Shown here piece by piece: positions 49,006 to 60,128 of a DNA stretch of 64,000 bases. Numbering within the stretch: position 1 is the first letter of the stretch; each line of letters begins with the position of its first letter. The notes beneath the pieces are model-generated. The model was not told the DNA's origin, did no database searches, and saw only the letters and a list, made by a program, of their open reading frames with translations. A program made the translations under genes and the position numbers. Source of the DNA: Lepeophtheirus salmonis (lineage: Eukaryota; Arthropoda; Copepoda; Siphonostomatoida; Caligidae); NCBI RefSeq assembly GCF_016086655.4, contig NC_052138.2:38607319-38671318 (forward strand), in the 5' to 3' direction.

Positions 49006-49791
49006 CAGGCTTGTAAGCGCTCCATTCAATTATTTTTTCAGCGTTCAAAAAAATATTTATGTTCCTTTCAGCGTTCCAATCATAAGGTAGTATGATATAC
49101 ATTGCACAACAGCAAATCCCAACTTTCACGTTGATGGTGTCAGGGACGCCTCATTAGAGAGAGCTATGTTTTGAAATTTTTTAACAAAATAATTCAGTGA
49201 ATATTAGCGTTCAAATGAGCTACAACTGACTAAAATCGGTTCATTCTTTGTCAAGATGGAGACCAAAAGGCAAAGTATAGGCGATTTTATTCGTACCCAG
49301 CACAGCACCACGGTAAAGAAAAACTGGACGATGGACTAGTCGAGAAATTCCAGGAACGACCCCTAACTTGCCTCGCAATGAGGTTCCCCGGTCAATCAGA
49401 CTAAGTTCCCAGCCTCTGTAATGATACTGTGAATCGTTGCAATGGTTCGAGGATAATTTTTGCAGATTTCTGGAAACAAGATTTGTGGCCTCCAACCTTG
49501 CCCCAAATGAATCCTTTCCACTATAGTATCTGGTGCTATGTCGAAAGTAGGCCTCTGTCATCCCCTATCCTATCGTTGACGCGGCAAAATTAGTCTCCCA
49601 AGCGTTCGTCTTTGCTTTTTTGAGCCCTTCAAATCATATTTTAAAAAAAAAAATATATACTTTGATTTGTAGATTTTTTTAAGTATTATTGGAACGGAAC
49701 GCTAAAATCTCATTTTTAGCGTTCAGCGTGCATAAAAAACAAAAATATATTACGTTACGTACATTGAACGAACGTTCTGTTCACACGCCTG
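49006..49791. mobile_element. Non-autonomous hAT element with target duplication
   Basis: Ends CAGGCTTGTAAGCGCTC and, on the other strand, CAGGCGTGTGAACAGAAC, flanked by ACTTTAAC and ACCTTAAC (7 of 8 match). Subterminal AGCGTTC motifs recur near 49052, 49071, 49207, 49598 and 49728, and inverted near 49698, as expected for transposase-binding repeats. No hAT transposase is inside; a deleted mariner occupies the middle (49236-49600). Confidence 0.75.
49236..49600 (+). pseudogene. mariner transposase, internally deleted, nested in the hAT element
   Basis: The start resembles a mariner N-terminus (KRQSIGDFIRTQHSTT, a DNA-binding helix region). Then, after stops, LQWFEDNF and FWKQDLWPPTLPQMNPFHYS continue as IWCYVESRPLSS, the C-terminal DDE block. 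The catalytic core between them is lost. Sequence around FWKQDLWPP is close to the remnant at 29.3 kb. Confidence 0.65.
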
Positions 49792-50636
49792 ACCTTAACT
49801 TTGTGCCTTAGAGGTGCAAACTTAATAGCATTGAATACGTGGATACCATCTTTATATAAGTCTCCAGCTATGTGCTTATTCGTACTTCAAGTGAAATATT
49901 TGTACCTTTCAAGAGGATGGTACTCACTCTCTCTTGTCTAATATGATGCAAAAGTAGTATGAGACTCATTACTGTAGCTTTTTGAGCAGCAACTTTTAGA
50001 CTGTAGACAGTCCGAATTTGAATCTCCAGGCTTTAGCGTCTGCTAAAGGCACCCATGTACATACTTCCAACGGAGAATTTAACACTACGGCGACTGATTA
50101 AATAATGATCAAAAAGAAAAAAAGGGCCCATGCAACAACTGTTATTTTTTTCCTAATTTTTTAAAAGTAGTTTTTTGAATACAAACTACTCAAATCTATC
50201 TTTGTTGTAAATTGTTTTAAAATTTATAATAAAATTAATATAAATGAATTTAAATATAATTATAATATGCTAATTGCTAATGCTATTTTAAATGTAGAAG
50301 GTACTCTTCTTTGTAACAGTAATTCATTTTCTCCCTCCCCCAAATATATAAAAGACAGCTAATATTAACAAGGGGTCACTGAAGTATCTTTTTTCTTTCA
50401 TGACTCTAGTTATTGCTATCCAGAGTGGAGATTTTTTCCCGGTTGGAAGATTGTATTGTTTGTTGCACAACTGCGGAAAAGACGTATAAAACATCTCTAA
50501 CCTACAAACATAATGCTTATAATATAGAATTTTGTAAAAGAGTAGGTAAATTATTCAACATTCATATCATCAATGCTTTTTGTGCAGGCACAAATCGTAC
50601 ATATTTAGTACAGTTATTAAATAACTGCATAATGAT
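49792..50636. other. AT-rich stretch, no gene assigned
   Basis: A short plus-strand frame at 50413-50673 runs into the mariner terminus and is probably spurious. Confidence 0.4.
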
Positions 50637-51172
50637 TATACCGAGTGGTCCATTAAAATCTGAACGCATTTAATTTTAAACTTCAACAAGAATTAAAACT
50701 ATAAATAGATGTGTGTCTCAAAAGTGGCCCATTTACCGTCATAAGGCTCTTTCCGTCCACTTTTTTATAGCTCTCTGGACAGTTTGGTGTTAAAGCCCTA
50801 GATCACAAGCATGGGCCCTAATGGACTTGAAGGGATTGGCCTGGGGTATTTTATTTAACTCTTCTGGATCCAGTTTAGATTTTTTGGCAGAGTCATACTT
50901 CCTTTCCAACGTTTCGGACTTGCTGACGGCTATACAATGGTCCTATATGACGCCCAATTACATGGAGTACGCATAAGGAAATTCGTCAATTACTTTCAAA
51001 TGCCATTTTCTCGAATCGTACGTAGGATACAGAGCTCAGGGTTTTTTTTTTTTTGTTTTGTAACTAATTACATATCCTTTAATAAATCGAAATATGAATT
51101 AATTTCAGTCACTCAACCTTAATTAATTATTGAATTACAAAGTGTTCAGATTTCAATGTACCACCCGGTATA
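50637..51172 (-). mobile_element. Short mariner element with both terminal inverted repeats
   Basis: Left end TATACCGAGTGGTCCATT then AAAATCTGAACGC; right end on the other strand TATACCGGGTGGTACATT then GAAATCTGAACAC: inverted repeats of about 30 bp beginning at TA, the mariner target. Inside, the minus strand keeps the N-terminal helix-turn-helix part (KSETLERKYDSAKKSKLDPE, then FKSIRAHACDLGL, a stop and HQTVQRAIKK). The whole catalytic part is deleted, leaving 536 bp. Confidence 0.8.
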
Positions 51173-51488
51173 TCAAAATGAAAAATGATCTACTTATTTA
51201 AGTATTGCAAACTGAATAAGAACAGCAATTGTTGTCACATTTATTAACACCATAATACTTTGTAGATTTGATTTGATTTTTATTGCAAAGATTTTAAAAA
51301 ATATATTTTTTTTTCCATTAAAGGGTAAATACTCAATTACCTTTATGAGACAAAGTCTATCATGATTCCGTCAACTAAAAAATTTATAATTTTTATATTG
51401 CATATGTATAAAACAAACTTGGGGAGATGTGAAATACACACGAATTCTTAGCAAAAAGCACGAATTCTGATCCAACAATGCATTAGCA

Positions 51489-52089
51489 ATGCACTCCATG
51501 GACTGGGCAGCTGCGAAAAAAGTTATACTGAGTAAATCGCATGTCTTCGATTCCAATAGCACAGTAGATGTAATCCCAAATACAAAGAAGAAGACATTCT
51601 TTAAACGACTGACAGAGCTGGAAACGATTGTCATTAACGAGGACGTTCTTACCTTTCATGATATGAATCACAAATCGATTCTTGATACTGGAATATTTTA
51701 CGACCCTCTGCAGAGATCAGTAAAGTAGCATCTTCCTCTTACTCCTTGCTATATAAAATTTAATTCCGAAGTTTTGAAAACAACTGTTACATATCTTATC
51801 CCTAAGGAATATATAAGGGGCTAAGACCTTCCTCAAATATGGTATTGGAGGATAATGTGTTCCTTGAAAGACATCAATGATGGTAAGAAGTTCCCCTATT
51901 CCATCTAAATGGAAGCAGAATTCAGATGAGGAAAAAATAATTGGTGCAGCAATCAGTAACTGTAAACCGTTTATTGATCAAGAGATCACAGAAGATAGGG
52001 TAATTGACGGAAGAAATCTAAGGACTATCTTTATATCAAGAAAAGAACACTCAAAACCAATTTGTGATATGTTTAAGTACTATTTTTAG
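51489..52089 (+). pseudogene. Unrecognised coding-like frames
   Basis: 51489-51728 (MHSMDWAAAKKVILSKSHVF.., 79 codons) and 51877-52089 (SDEEKIIGAAISNCKPFIDQ.., 70 codons) read as plausible protein. Between them are stops. A donor-like ATG|GTAAGAAG lies near 51880. No family was recognised; they could be exons of a small gene or a decayed element lying between two mariner remnants. Confidence 0.3.
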
Positions 52090-52139
52090 CTATGTTTTTT
52101 ATTCAATATTTCCTCCTTGACATGTAATAACAGGATCAA

Positions 52140-52570
52140 TTCACCGGTAAATAGATTGGGAGCTCTAGACGACAAGGTCAGTGTATATGGCATACCACGC
52201 TGTCATGATGGAAGCTCAGAACAAGTCCAGATTTAGATGATAGGTGTTGGGCACATTTTTCTCCAAGACACCCTAAACTTCAAAGTCCAAGAGGTTAAGG
52301 TCAGGGGTGGAGGAAGGCCACATTGATATAGGGCAGAAGTCAGCCATATTTTTCCTGCATAAGTTTTGGTTCTTTTGGTCCATTTCAACACCATTCCCAT
52401 CCTTAATTGACTTTTTGACGTTGTAGGCAGTCTGGGTGGAGATGCCAACGGTCTTTGCAGGCTTTCGGTACTGACCCCGGCATACAGTAAATCACAAAGA
52501 CGCGTTGTTTTTTTCGTTGTTGTGTCAATATTTTTACACTTAGAGACATGGGATATAAACAAAACTTAGT
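52140..52570 (-). pseudogene. mariner transposase, internally deleted
   Basis: The minus strand reads KTVGISTQTAYNVKKSIKDG (second helix-turn-helix of the DNA-binding domain, about 52450-52390) and only about 20 codons later MWPSSTPDLNLLDFEVYGVL (the C-terminal catalytic block, about 52325-52265), then NLDLF-stop-ASIMTAWYAIYTD. Roughly 170 residues holding the first two catalytic Asp are missing. One frameshift lies upstream near 52500. Confidence 0.75.
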
Positions 52571-52579
52571 TCTTTTTAG

Positions 52580-53120
52580 CTGTAGCTTGGTTGCGTACTG
52601 AAGCCTCATAATTAAAAATAATGAGAACAAAATTGTCACTGAATGCTACTTCAAGTTTTTGGTCCTCAGTATGTAAGTATAAAGTAATCAGAATTGCGTG
52701 AAAGACAACGTTAATTTTCGATTTTTTTAGCATACCCTCAGAGAATATCATTTTTAACTATGGCTGGGTTTAAAAATGTTTTAAAAATTACAAGTGTGCC
52801 ATCAATTGTAAAGGTTGAGAACCCCTGGCTGAAGCTAAATGAACTACTATTCTAGAAGTGGTTTAGTTTTAGTGGACGTTATTATGATAGATTGTATTAA
52901 TTAATACACTACTAATATAGTATTTGATTATTTGACCATTTTATTTCTTTTATTTTACACTGATAGAGATGACTAGAGTTGTAAACTCCAAGTATTTTGG
53001 ATATGAGGGTCTGGTCAAAATTTTGTCTAAAGTCCGATTGCTTCTGTGGATGGAATCATTTACAAAACTCATTTGAGTACTTTGATGCTCCAAAAATTAA
53101 ATCTAGTCAGAATTAGGCAA
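52580..53120. other. No recognisable gene
   Basis: AT-rich sequence with only chance frames. Confidence 0.4.
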
Positions 53121-53129
53121 GTTAATGCA

Positions 53130-53930
53130 ACTAAACTTAGAAAAGTTTAAAAGTTAAATTAATTAACTTTTAACTTAACTAGTTCATTATTTAAACAGCG
53201 TTATTTTAACTTCAACTTAACTAGTTAGTTTTTAATTTATCAAAATTAACTTTTAAATTAACTTGTTAATTCTTTAAATTGCATATCTTAATTTTAACTT
53301 AACTTGATTAGTTAAAGTTAAATTTATTTTGGTATCCTAAGTTGAAATACAAAAAACTGTCTTAAAGTAACCGTTAGTTCTCCGATGATTTAGTTAAACA
53401 CTGTTTATACACTGTCTCTTTTATTAAACTTTTCAACGAGGTCATTCCACACCAAATTGATTAAAAGGATATTGAGTCAGTGTCGTAGAAAATATCGTTT
53501 TTATATTATCTCCAATATTTTTATAATTTTACATATAGTTTAAAATTAGATAGAATCTCAAAAATGTAAAATTTTACTTAGTCTTATACTTCCATTTTAG
53601 CAATAACTTGAATTTGTATTTTTTTCTTGATCGTTAAGTGGGAGTAGAGAAAATTTCAGCTAAAGAGACTGACAAAGTAATCTTTATTATAAAGCCTTGA
53701 TAAATCTATCAATAGACTTACTAAAATAATTAAAATCGAAATTAATTTTAACTTAACCAAGCTGGGTGAGTTAATTTCACTTAAATTACTCTAAAGTTAA
53801 TTAACTTAAACTTAATTAGTTAATTTTCATAGAAATCGACTTTAATTCAAATATTTATGAAAAAATTAAATAATAATTAACTTTAACTTAACTAGTTAAA
53901 AAAGATAAGTTAACTTGCCCATCACTGAAT
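53130..53930. repeat. Low-complexity TTAACTTAACTAGTTAA-type sequence
   Basis: Dense imperfect repeats of TTAACTTTAACTTAACTAGTT and its complement, in two blocks (about 53140-53340 and 53720-53930). No coding potential. Confidence 0.6.
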
Positions 53931-54729
53931 ATAGTCCCTTGACTTGACTTATATCCAAAAAAGATGACTCTAAAACTTTAAAACAAAGTAAGGGAACGCG
54001 TCTGTATGCTTGAGTAGATTCATAATCTTCATGAAATCTTTTTCCCCGCCCAAGATGTCGCTTTTTATTGTATAACAGAAGAAATCACTATATCATATAT
54101 TGTAATATTCGCTTATGCCGTATGTAACTCATCCTTCCCTTTGCAGAATTCACCTTGTTAATTCAGTTAAAATATTGAATTTGTGGAGCCTGTGTATTTA
54201 ATTATGGCGTAATAATCAAGGAATACTTAAGAGATAAATAGCAGTTGGTATAATTGACTTATTTGGACAACTACCAGACAATTTTGGGGGTTTTTTTCTG
54301 TTTCTTTTTGGGTAAAAGGTTGTGTGATAAAATGAAGGTAACGACGTGGATTACAAATATATTTGAATTGCAATCGTTTTTTTGGAGTTGAAAGGTTTTC
54401 ATTTCAATTCTTGTAAAATCCATTAATTCACAATATGTTACATTTTGCACACGTTTCCTTTGTAAAAAACCACAGAAATCATATTTTCCAAGAATAAAAA
54501 TACCTCAAGGGGTGTGGAACGTTTATTCCTACATATTAAGGCAAGGAAAAAGACCAAATGTTCTTTTTTTGACAACATTTTTTCCTACTATTGTATTTTT
54601 TAGTTTCAATGTAGAGTAAACTATCACCTTTTCGGATTTTAGTTAAAAAACATCTTTTATTTTCCCAATGGATAGCTTTAGTAATGTTTATCTTACGTTG
54701 TACATGTGCAATTGGTTAATATTAAATAT

Positions 54730-54910
54730 CATAAAAAGATAAGATTGTGGTAAAGAGGTTGCCGACAAAATCGTAGGGGTAATATCGTTGTATAGTAAAA
54801 TCGTGGTGTACATTATCATTGTGTGACAAGAGATTTAAATCGTAAGCAATATCATTGTGAGTAATTTCATTGCAAGACAATATTACCGTATACAATTTCA
54901 TAGCCATTAT
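54730..54910. repeat. Degenerate minisatellite (AATATCGTTGTGTAGTAAAATCGT-like)
   Basis: About seven imperfect units of 18-25 bp containing AAAATCGT or ATCATTGTG. Non-coding. Confidence 0.5.
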
Positions 54911-55509
54911 ATTAAATTCGGACGATAAAACTATTGAATGATGAAGAAACATGCCATGAAAGACCCCATTTAATATCCTAATTAAACCAAGGGGCACAAG
55001 TTGTCGAAGTGAACTGCTAGGGCTTGATACAAGTTAAATTTTTTGCTGCTGCTTTCCTGTGTAGCAAAAAAAAACCTTATAATCTCCAAAAATATACTTT
55101 AGCTTCTATGTTAAATATGTCTTCTTACTAAAAGAAAAGTATAAACTAAATAAGTCATAATTCATTGTATTGTATTATGGAATGGGATTTCTGAGCGCAA
55201 ATAACATGCACATTCTACATTTTCACTCATAATGAACATGGATGCAATCAGGAAAATGAATTTATATTTAGCTACAACAATCCAAAAATATTCAAAATAT
55301 ACATCACGAATATTAAAAATACTCGTTATGGTATTTGGATGGAAGTTTGATACCCTTCAGCTATATTGAATTATTTTTCAACGAAATTTCTTCTCTAAAT
55401 TCATATACAGTTTCCCTTATTATCCGTTGTTCAACTATGTGTACATTTGTCTTTAACACTCAACAAAACAGTAATTTCTATTACTTTAGACACTTACAAT
55501 AAAATTTAG

Positions 55510-55601
55510 GATTTATTTCTTTTCATTTGGAGGGACTGGTTCTAATCGTTTGATTTATTTCTTTTCATTTGGAGGTAAGTAAACTGGTTCTAATCGTTTG
55601 A
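55510..55601. repeat. Tandem duplication of about 45 bp
   Basis: GATTTATTTCTTTTCATTTG..ACTGGTTCTAATCGTTT occurs at 55510-55551 and again at 55552-55600. The second copy has an extra 7 bases. Confidence 0.85.
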
Positions 55602-57290
55602 GCCTACATTTAATAATACAGATTTTCTATAAAATGATAAATAAGTATGATATTTTTATGTATCACTTGAGAAAATAAACTTTAAAGAAACTTTTGAGAT
55701 TCAACAACATAACTTTAAAATGAAAACTTTTGAAATTCATCAATATAACTGTCAAATTGAAACTTCTGAATCCTTTAAAAAAATTTCAAATCCCTATATA
55801 GAGTTCAAAAACGCCCATTGAAGACTGAAACTTTACAAAGATAACTTTTTTATAAAAATACAACAAAAAGATCAAATTAACAAGTCACACTAAAAATTCA
55901 ACACCCTAGTTCACACACTAAAATAAAAATTTAAAAGAAGTTAACCTTTTATTACCTTTGACCTTTTATACGACGTAATTTTCGGTGTAGACGTTGTTTT
56001 TTTTCCCCAAAATTAAAAATTATTCTTTCAAGACGCTTTAAAGATACTCTTGAATCTGAAAAGTTGGGCTTATTGAATTTACTCATTTTCCTGAATTAAC
56101 ACCACCTCTATTTTAAACTCAACCTCTTATAATGTGATATAAATATATTTAAAAAAAGACCTAATCTAATTTTTTCAATGCCAAACTGCTTCAAAAAAGG
56201 CAATCTGGCAACCGTGTTAAGGGGCGTCCACAGTTAGAAAAAATGAAGCTTTTTGCCAAAAAAAAAAATATCTCTGTTTTCTCATTAAAAATGTTTCCCA
56301 GAGGTGGTGAAATTTTTATTCAAATACTACTTGAAGTGAGAATGAGCCGCACTTAGAGATAAAGCAGGCTATAATGCAGCCCACGGGCTACGGGTTGGAT
56401 ATCCTTGCTCTATCATTACTCCTTCTCATCAATTTCATGAATCCGTTTCCTCTTCTCACAGTTCAGATCTACGTAAATAATAAACAATTTTGCTGGATCC
56501 CTAAAGTCCCTTATCCAATGATCACTTACTCCAGGTGTGTCCACAGGGTTATATTTTGGAAGGGAGTTGGTTGTTCGAATTTTGTATACAAAATTTCAGA
56601 TCCTTCAAAAAAAAAAAAAAAATCCCCTTCACCATAATTTTTCCTTCCAAATTCATTGATGCAATGCCCTGTACTCTCATATGCTTTAATTTCACCTCTG
56701 GATTGAAACCTGAAACCATATGACATCACTAAATATCCATATTTAAAGTGGGAATGAAATATTTGGGGTGCATTTTAGAGCGAATAAATTTACTGAGAAT
56801 GAAATTACTAGGTAATAAAAGAAAAGCAGTAAAGTTCCAATTCCAAAAGCCTTCCAAAAATTATCCTCAACTATTTTGCCTGTGTATCAAATATTGGTTT
56901 ACAACACTATTTTTTTTTAAATACATATATTTTAATGAAGGTGTCTAAACATTAAGGAAAAATAATACTGACCATTACCAATGTGTTTTCCCACTCTCTC
57001 CTGGGATGGAGCAACGCCGAGTAATCCTTTGCTAGTATCATATAAAATATCGGAGCAAATATCTAATACGATGCAGGTGTTAATTAAGATTAAGTTTTTG
57101 ATAAGGTTTAAAATAGTCCGGATTTATTCAATCGACTGTGTAGTTGTACCACTTTTTTACTTAAAATGGGGTTTTTCATCAAGAGTAGTTCAACTTTTTA
57201 TAAATAAAACACAAATGGTTAAAGATTTTGCCAAATTTAGTTTTTCAGTACAAATTATAAGTATATACATTTATGTTTAAAATTCGATTT
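55602..57290. other. AT-rich stretch with partial CAGGGGCG-family pieces
   Basis: AGGGGCGTCCACAG at about 56220 and CAGGTGTGTCCACAGG at about 56532 look like left ends of the CAGGGGCG family, with poly-A tracts following. Right ends were not found. No gene was recognised. Confidence 0.4.
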
Positions 57291-57299
57291 CTCTATTGT

Positions 57300-58060
57300 G
57301 AGCACCACGGACAAGTTTACAGAAGTCCAATCGCTGAACCCAATTTATACTACTAATTCCAATAAATTGACAAATATTGCAACAATGTTGTGTTTGATAT
57401 TTTCTCTGAGCTCTTTTAACGTTGCTGGCTTATAGGCGTAGACCAATAACTTCACGTACTACCAAATAAGATCATATAAAGGCGTTAAATCGTACGATTG
57501 AGGCGGCCAATCAACTAATATTTCTCGAAATAACACGCTCACCAAATTTGCTCTGCAATAAATTGATGGGAATGTTTACTGTGTTACAAGTAGCACCGTT
57601 TTGTTGAAACATACATTTGCATAGTCCATACCTTTCAATTGGAGCCATAAAAAATATGTTCCATTTACATTAATGGGGCAATTATTATTATCAACGAAAA
57701 AATATGGCCAATGATCTCTCCAGGATGATTTCCACACCAAAAATATTTTTTTTTTGGGATGAAATTGCGTCTAGTGAAGTACTTGTGGATTGTTGCTTGG
57801 TCAATAACGCATATTTGGATTATTAATAAAGCTATGAAGTGAAAAATGAGCTCAATCAATGAAAATGATTTTGCGGTTGAATGATTGAACAGTAGTTTTG
57901 ATAATAAATTTGAATAATTTGCAATATCTGATCATGTGTATATTGCTCCATGATGAAATTAATAAAAATGGAAAATCTAAATGTCAATGGAAGAAAATAA
58001 ATATGGCGTCCTTTTTTTCCAAACGAAAAAAAATTTGAAGTGTCCCTCATGAAAAACCCA
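57300..58060 (-). pseudogene. mariner/IS630-type transposase, internally deleted
   Basis: Starts on the minus strand near 57953 as MEQYTHDQILQIIQIYYQN (helix-turn-helix N-terminus), then jumps directly to FIDEAHFSLHSFINNPN (about 57850-57810) with the first catalytic Asp. It continues through VLHETQFHPKK and FGVEII (frame changes), NVNGTYFLWLQ, VCFNKTVLL and VDWPPQSYDLTPLYDLI (about 57515-57465), the C-terminal catalytic block, and PATLKELREKI. The region between the DNA-binding helices and the first Asp (about 130 residues) is deleted, and the second catalytic Asp ('QQDGA' block) has decayed. This lineage differs from the other mariners in the window. Confidence 0.7.
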
Positions 58061-58089
58061 TTACAATGATTATTTCAAGAGATGTTTCA

Positions 58090-59140
58090 TTTTTTTTTTT
58101 TTTTTTTTTTTAATATAACTTTTTATAAAAATGTGTATTGTAAAGAAGATTTCGTGATATGATAAAAATAATTTCCGGAATCATGGATTATAGAACACAA
58201 CAGAAGGATAGAGCAATAAGTTCAATAAATACCATTCTATAGCACCAAATCTACTGTACAACCTCATCGGTGGGTTTAATACATAGAGATAAAAGGGAAA
58301 CAGTATATTTACCCCCAACAATGACATTACCCCTATGCATTTAAGCCCCGAGCCATCTACCACACAAACTCTTGACCTACAATCATTTTTTATAATTATT
58401 TTTGAGAAGCCCAGTTCAAGGGTTGTATGGTAATTCAACTTTCAAGTTCGAATTGGAAAGTAATTATGACTTCTTTAAATCATCAAAATTTTAATACTAA
58501 AGTAAGAACAATTTTCATTTTGAAATAGATATCCTGATTATGTCGCCATAGGTATGACATATAAGCTTAAATAAATTTTCTGCTGAATCCCATGACAAAA
58601 AATTGAGTTTCAGAAGGTTATTTTATTCAATTAATTTGGGGATCAATTTTGGCAGGAGTATAAAAATGATTTTATAATAAATGTCTGCGAAGAGATTTTC
58701 TGATAACTTCTTAAATACATTGAAATAGAGTCATGAATATTAAAAATAAATATTTAAATAGGCTAATTATATATAATTTTTAATATATTTATAATTTATA
58801 AATTACAAAAGTTTAAAGGAGTCATCCAAAATCTTCTCAAGTTTTATCAACGACATATTCGTAATGGAAGGTTTCAAAATACTGACATAGATGCATATCA
58901 TTAATATTTCATATTTGATGAGATATATTAAAACTTCATGTTAAGATGATTGGAAAAATTGGATAATGTAGAAAACCCAACTTTGTACACCCCATGATTA
59001 GAATCTATGAGATAATAATCTAAAGAGCCCCTAAGAAGTGCGAGGGCTAGGAAACTTCTTTGACTCAGTAGTTGTATCTAAAGAGCCCCTAAAAAGTTGG
59101 ACTGAAGATTTACCAGATCTCAGACTGAAAACAATCTCAG
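58090..59140. other. AT-rich stretch with short duplications
   Basis: A run of about 22 T lies at 58090. ATCTAAAGAGCCCCTAAGAAGT and a near-copy lie at about 59020 and 59078. ATAATAAATGTCTGCGAAGA near 58675 resembles 60033 downstream of the SMYD gene. Confidence 0.4.
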
Positions 59141-59144
59141 ACAA

Positions 59145-59600
59145 AAAAATAAATAATTATAATTTTTAAATAAATTACAATGACAAGTGATGACTTCAAG
59201 AGAAGCCTAATACATCACTAATACCTATGTCAGTAAATTAAAGTAATAATTACAGATTATGTTTAGTTTTATGTTTGTTATTTATTGTAATATGACTGGG
59301 AGGGGGGTGTAGATGGCTGAAATGTTGGGGGGGACTCGTTTGTGTGTAAAATGACAGGGGAGAGGAAGAGTAGAAACAGTTTAAATAAATAGTGTTGACA
59401 AGTGAATGCGTCAAGTGAAGTCCGATCAATCATAAATACTTACGTCATTAAACTGAATTAATGATTACATTAATGATATGGTTGTTAAAAGATTGAATAT
59501 TTGATGGCATGGTTGCTATTTATTGTTATTGGAGATAGATAGATCAAGGATTGAAATGCTAGAGCGTAAAAAGACAGGGGTACTAGCTTGGGTGTAGTCA
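59145..59600. repeat. Diverged tandem duplication, two units of about 230 bp
   Basis: Unit 1 (from about 59175) and unit 2 (from about 59395) share TGACAAGTGA..TCAAG, AATACxTAxGTCA and TTATTTATTGT in the same order and close spacing, ending in G-rich tracts. Non-coding. Confidence 0.55.
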
Positions 59601-60128
59601 TCCAGGGGGTAGGAGTCCGAGAACTAGATAAAACACACATTGTTGATACTGAGGAATAACAAGGGAAATTCTTTGACGTCGTGACAGCAGACGAGGGATA
59701 AATTTAAATAGTTGACCAAAACAATCCAACATATATTATGTATTTCCCACCATAATTAAGCTCCTACAACTTTATAGTAATAGTATAGCCGTTGCAAAAA
59801 TATCGTTTTTAGGACAAATAATGAGGCCTTTCAATATATTAATGACCATGTCTTGGATTCATGCCCTGAATTAAACCATATATTCACACTAATCAAATAT
59901 AATTCAAAATGATATGTAGGCATAAAATGATATCATTTAGGAAAACCTCTGAAAGTGAGAGGATTCAAGGGACCAAAAGTTCAGAGCATACGCATAAACC
60001 TGAGTACATTTAAGAATCAATAATTATGATGTTATAATAAATATCTGAAAAGAGATTTTCGGAAAATTTTAGGACTCAAGTATTTATGTATTAATAAAAA
60101 AAAAAAAAAATTCATTTGTATAATAATA

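Noticed and set aside
50413..50673. 86-codon plus-strand frame
   Set aside because: Its end runs into the mariner terminal repeat and it shows no motif; probably chance.
58090..58112. T-run as a retroposed poly-A tail of a processed gene copy
   Set aside because: No coding sequence or target duplication adjoins it; long A/T runs are common throughout this window.
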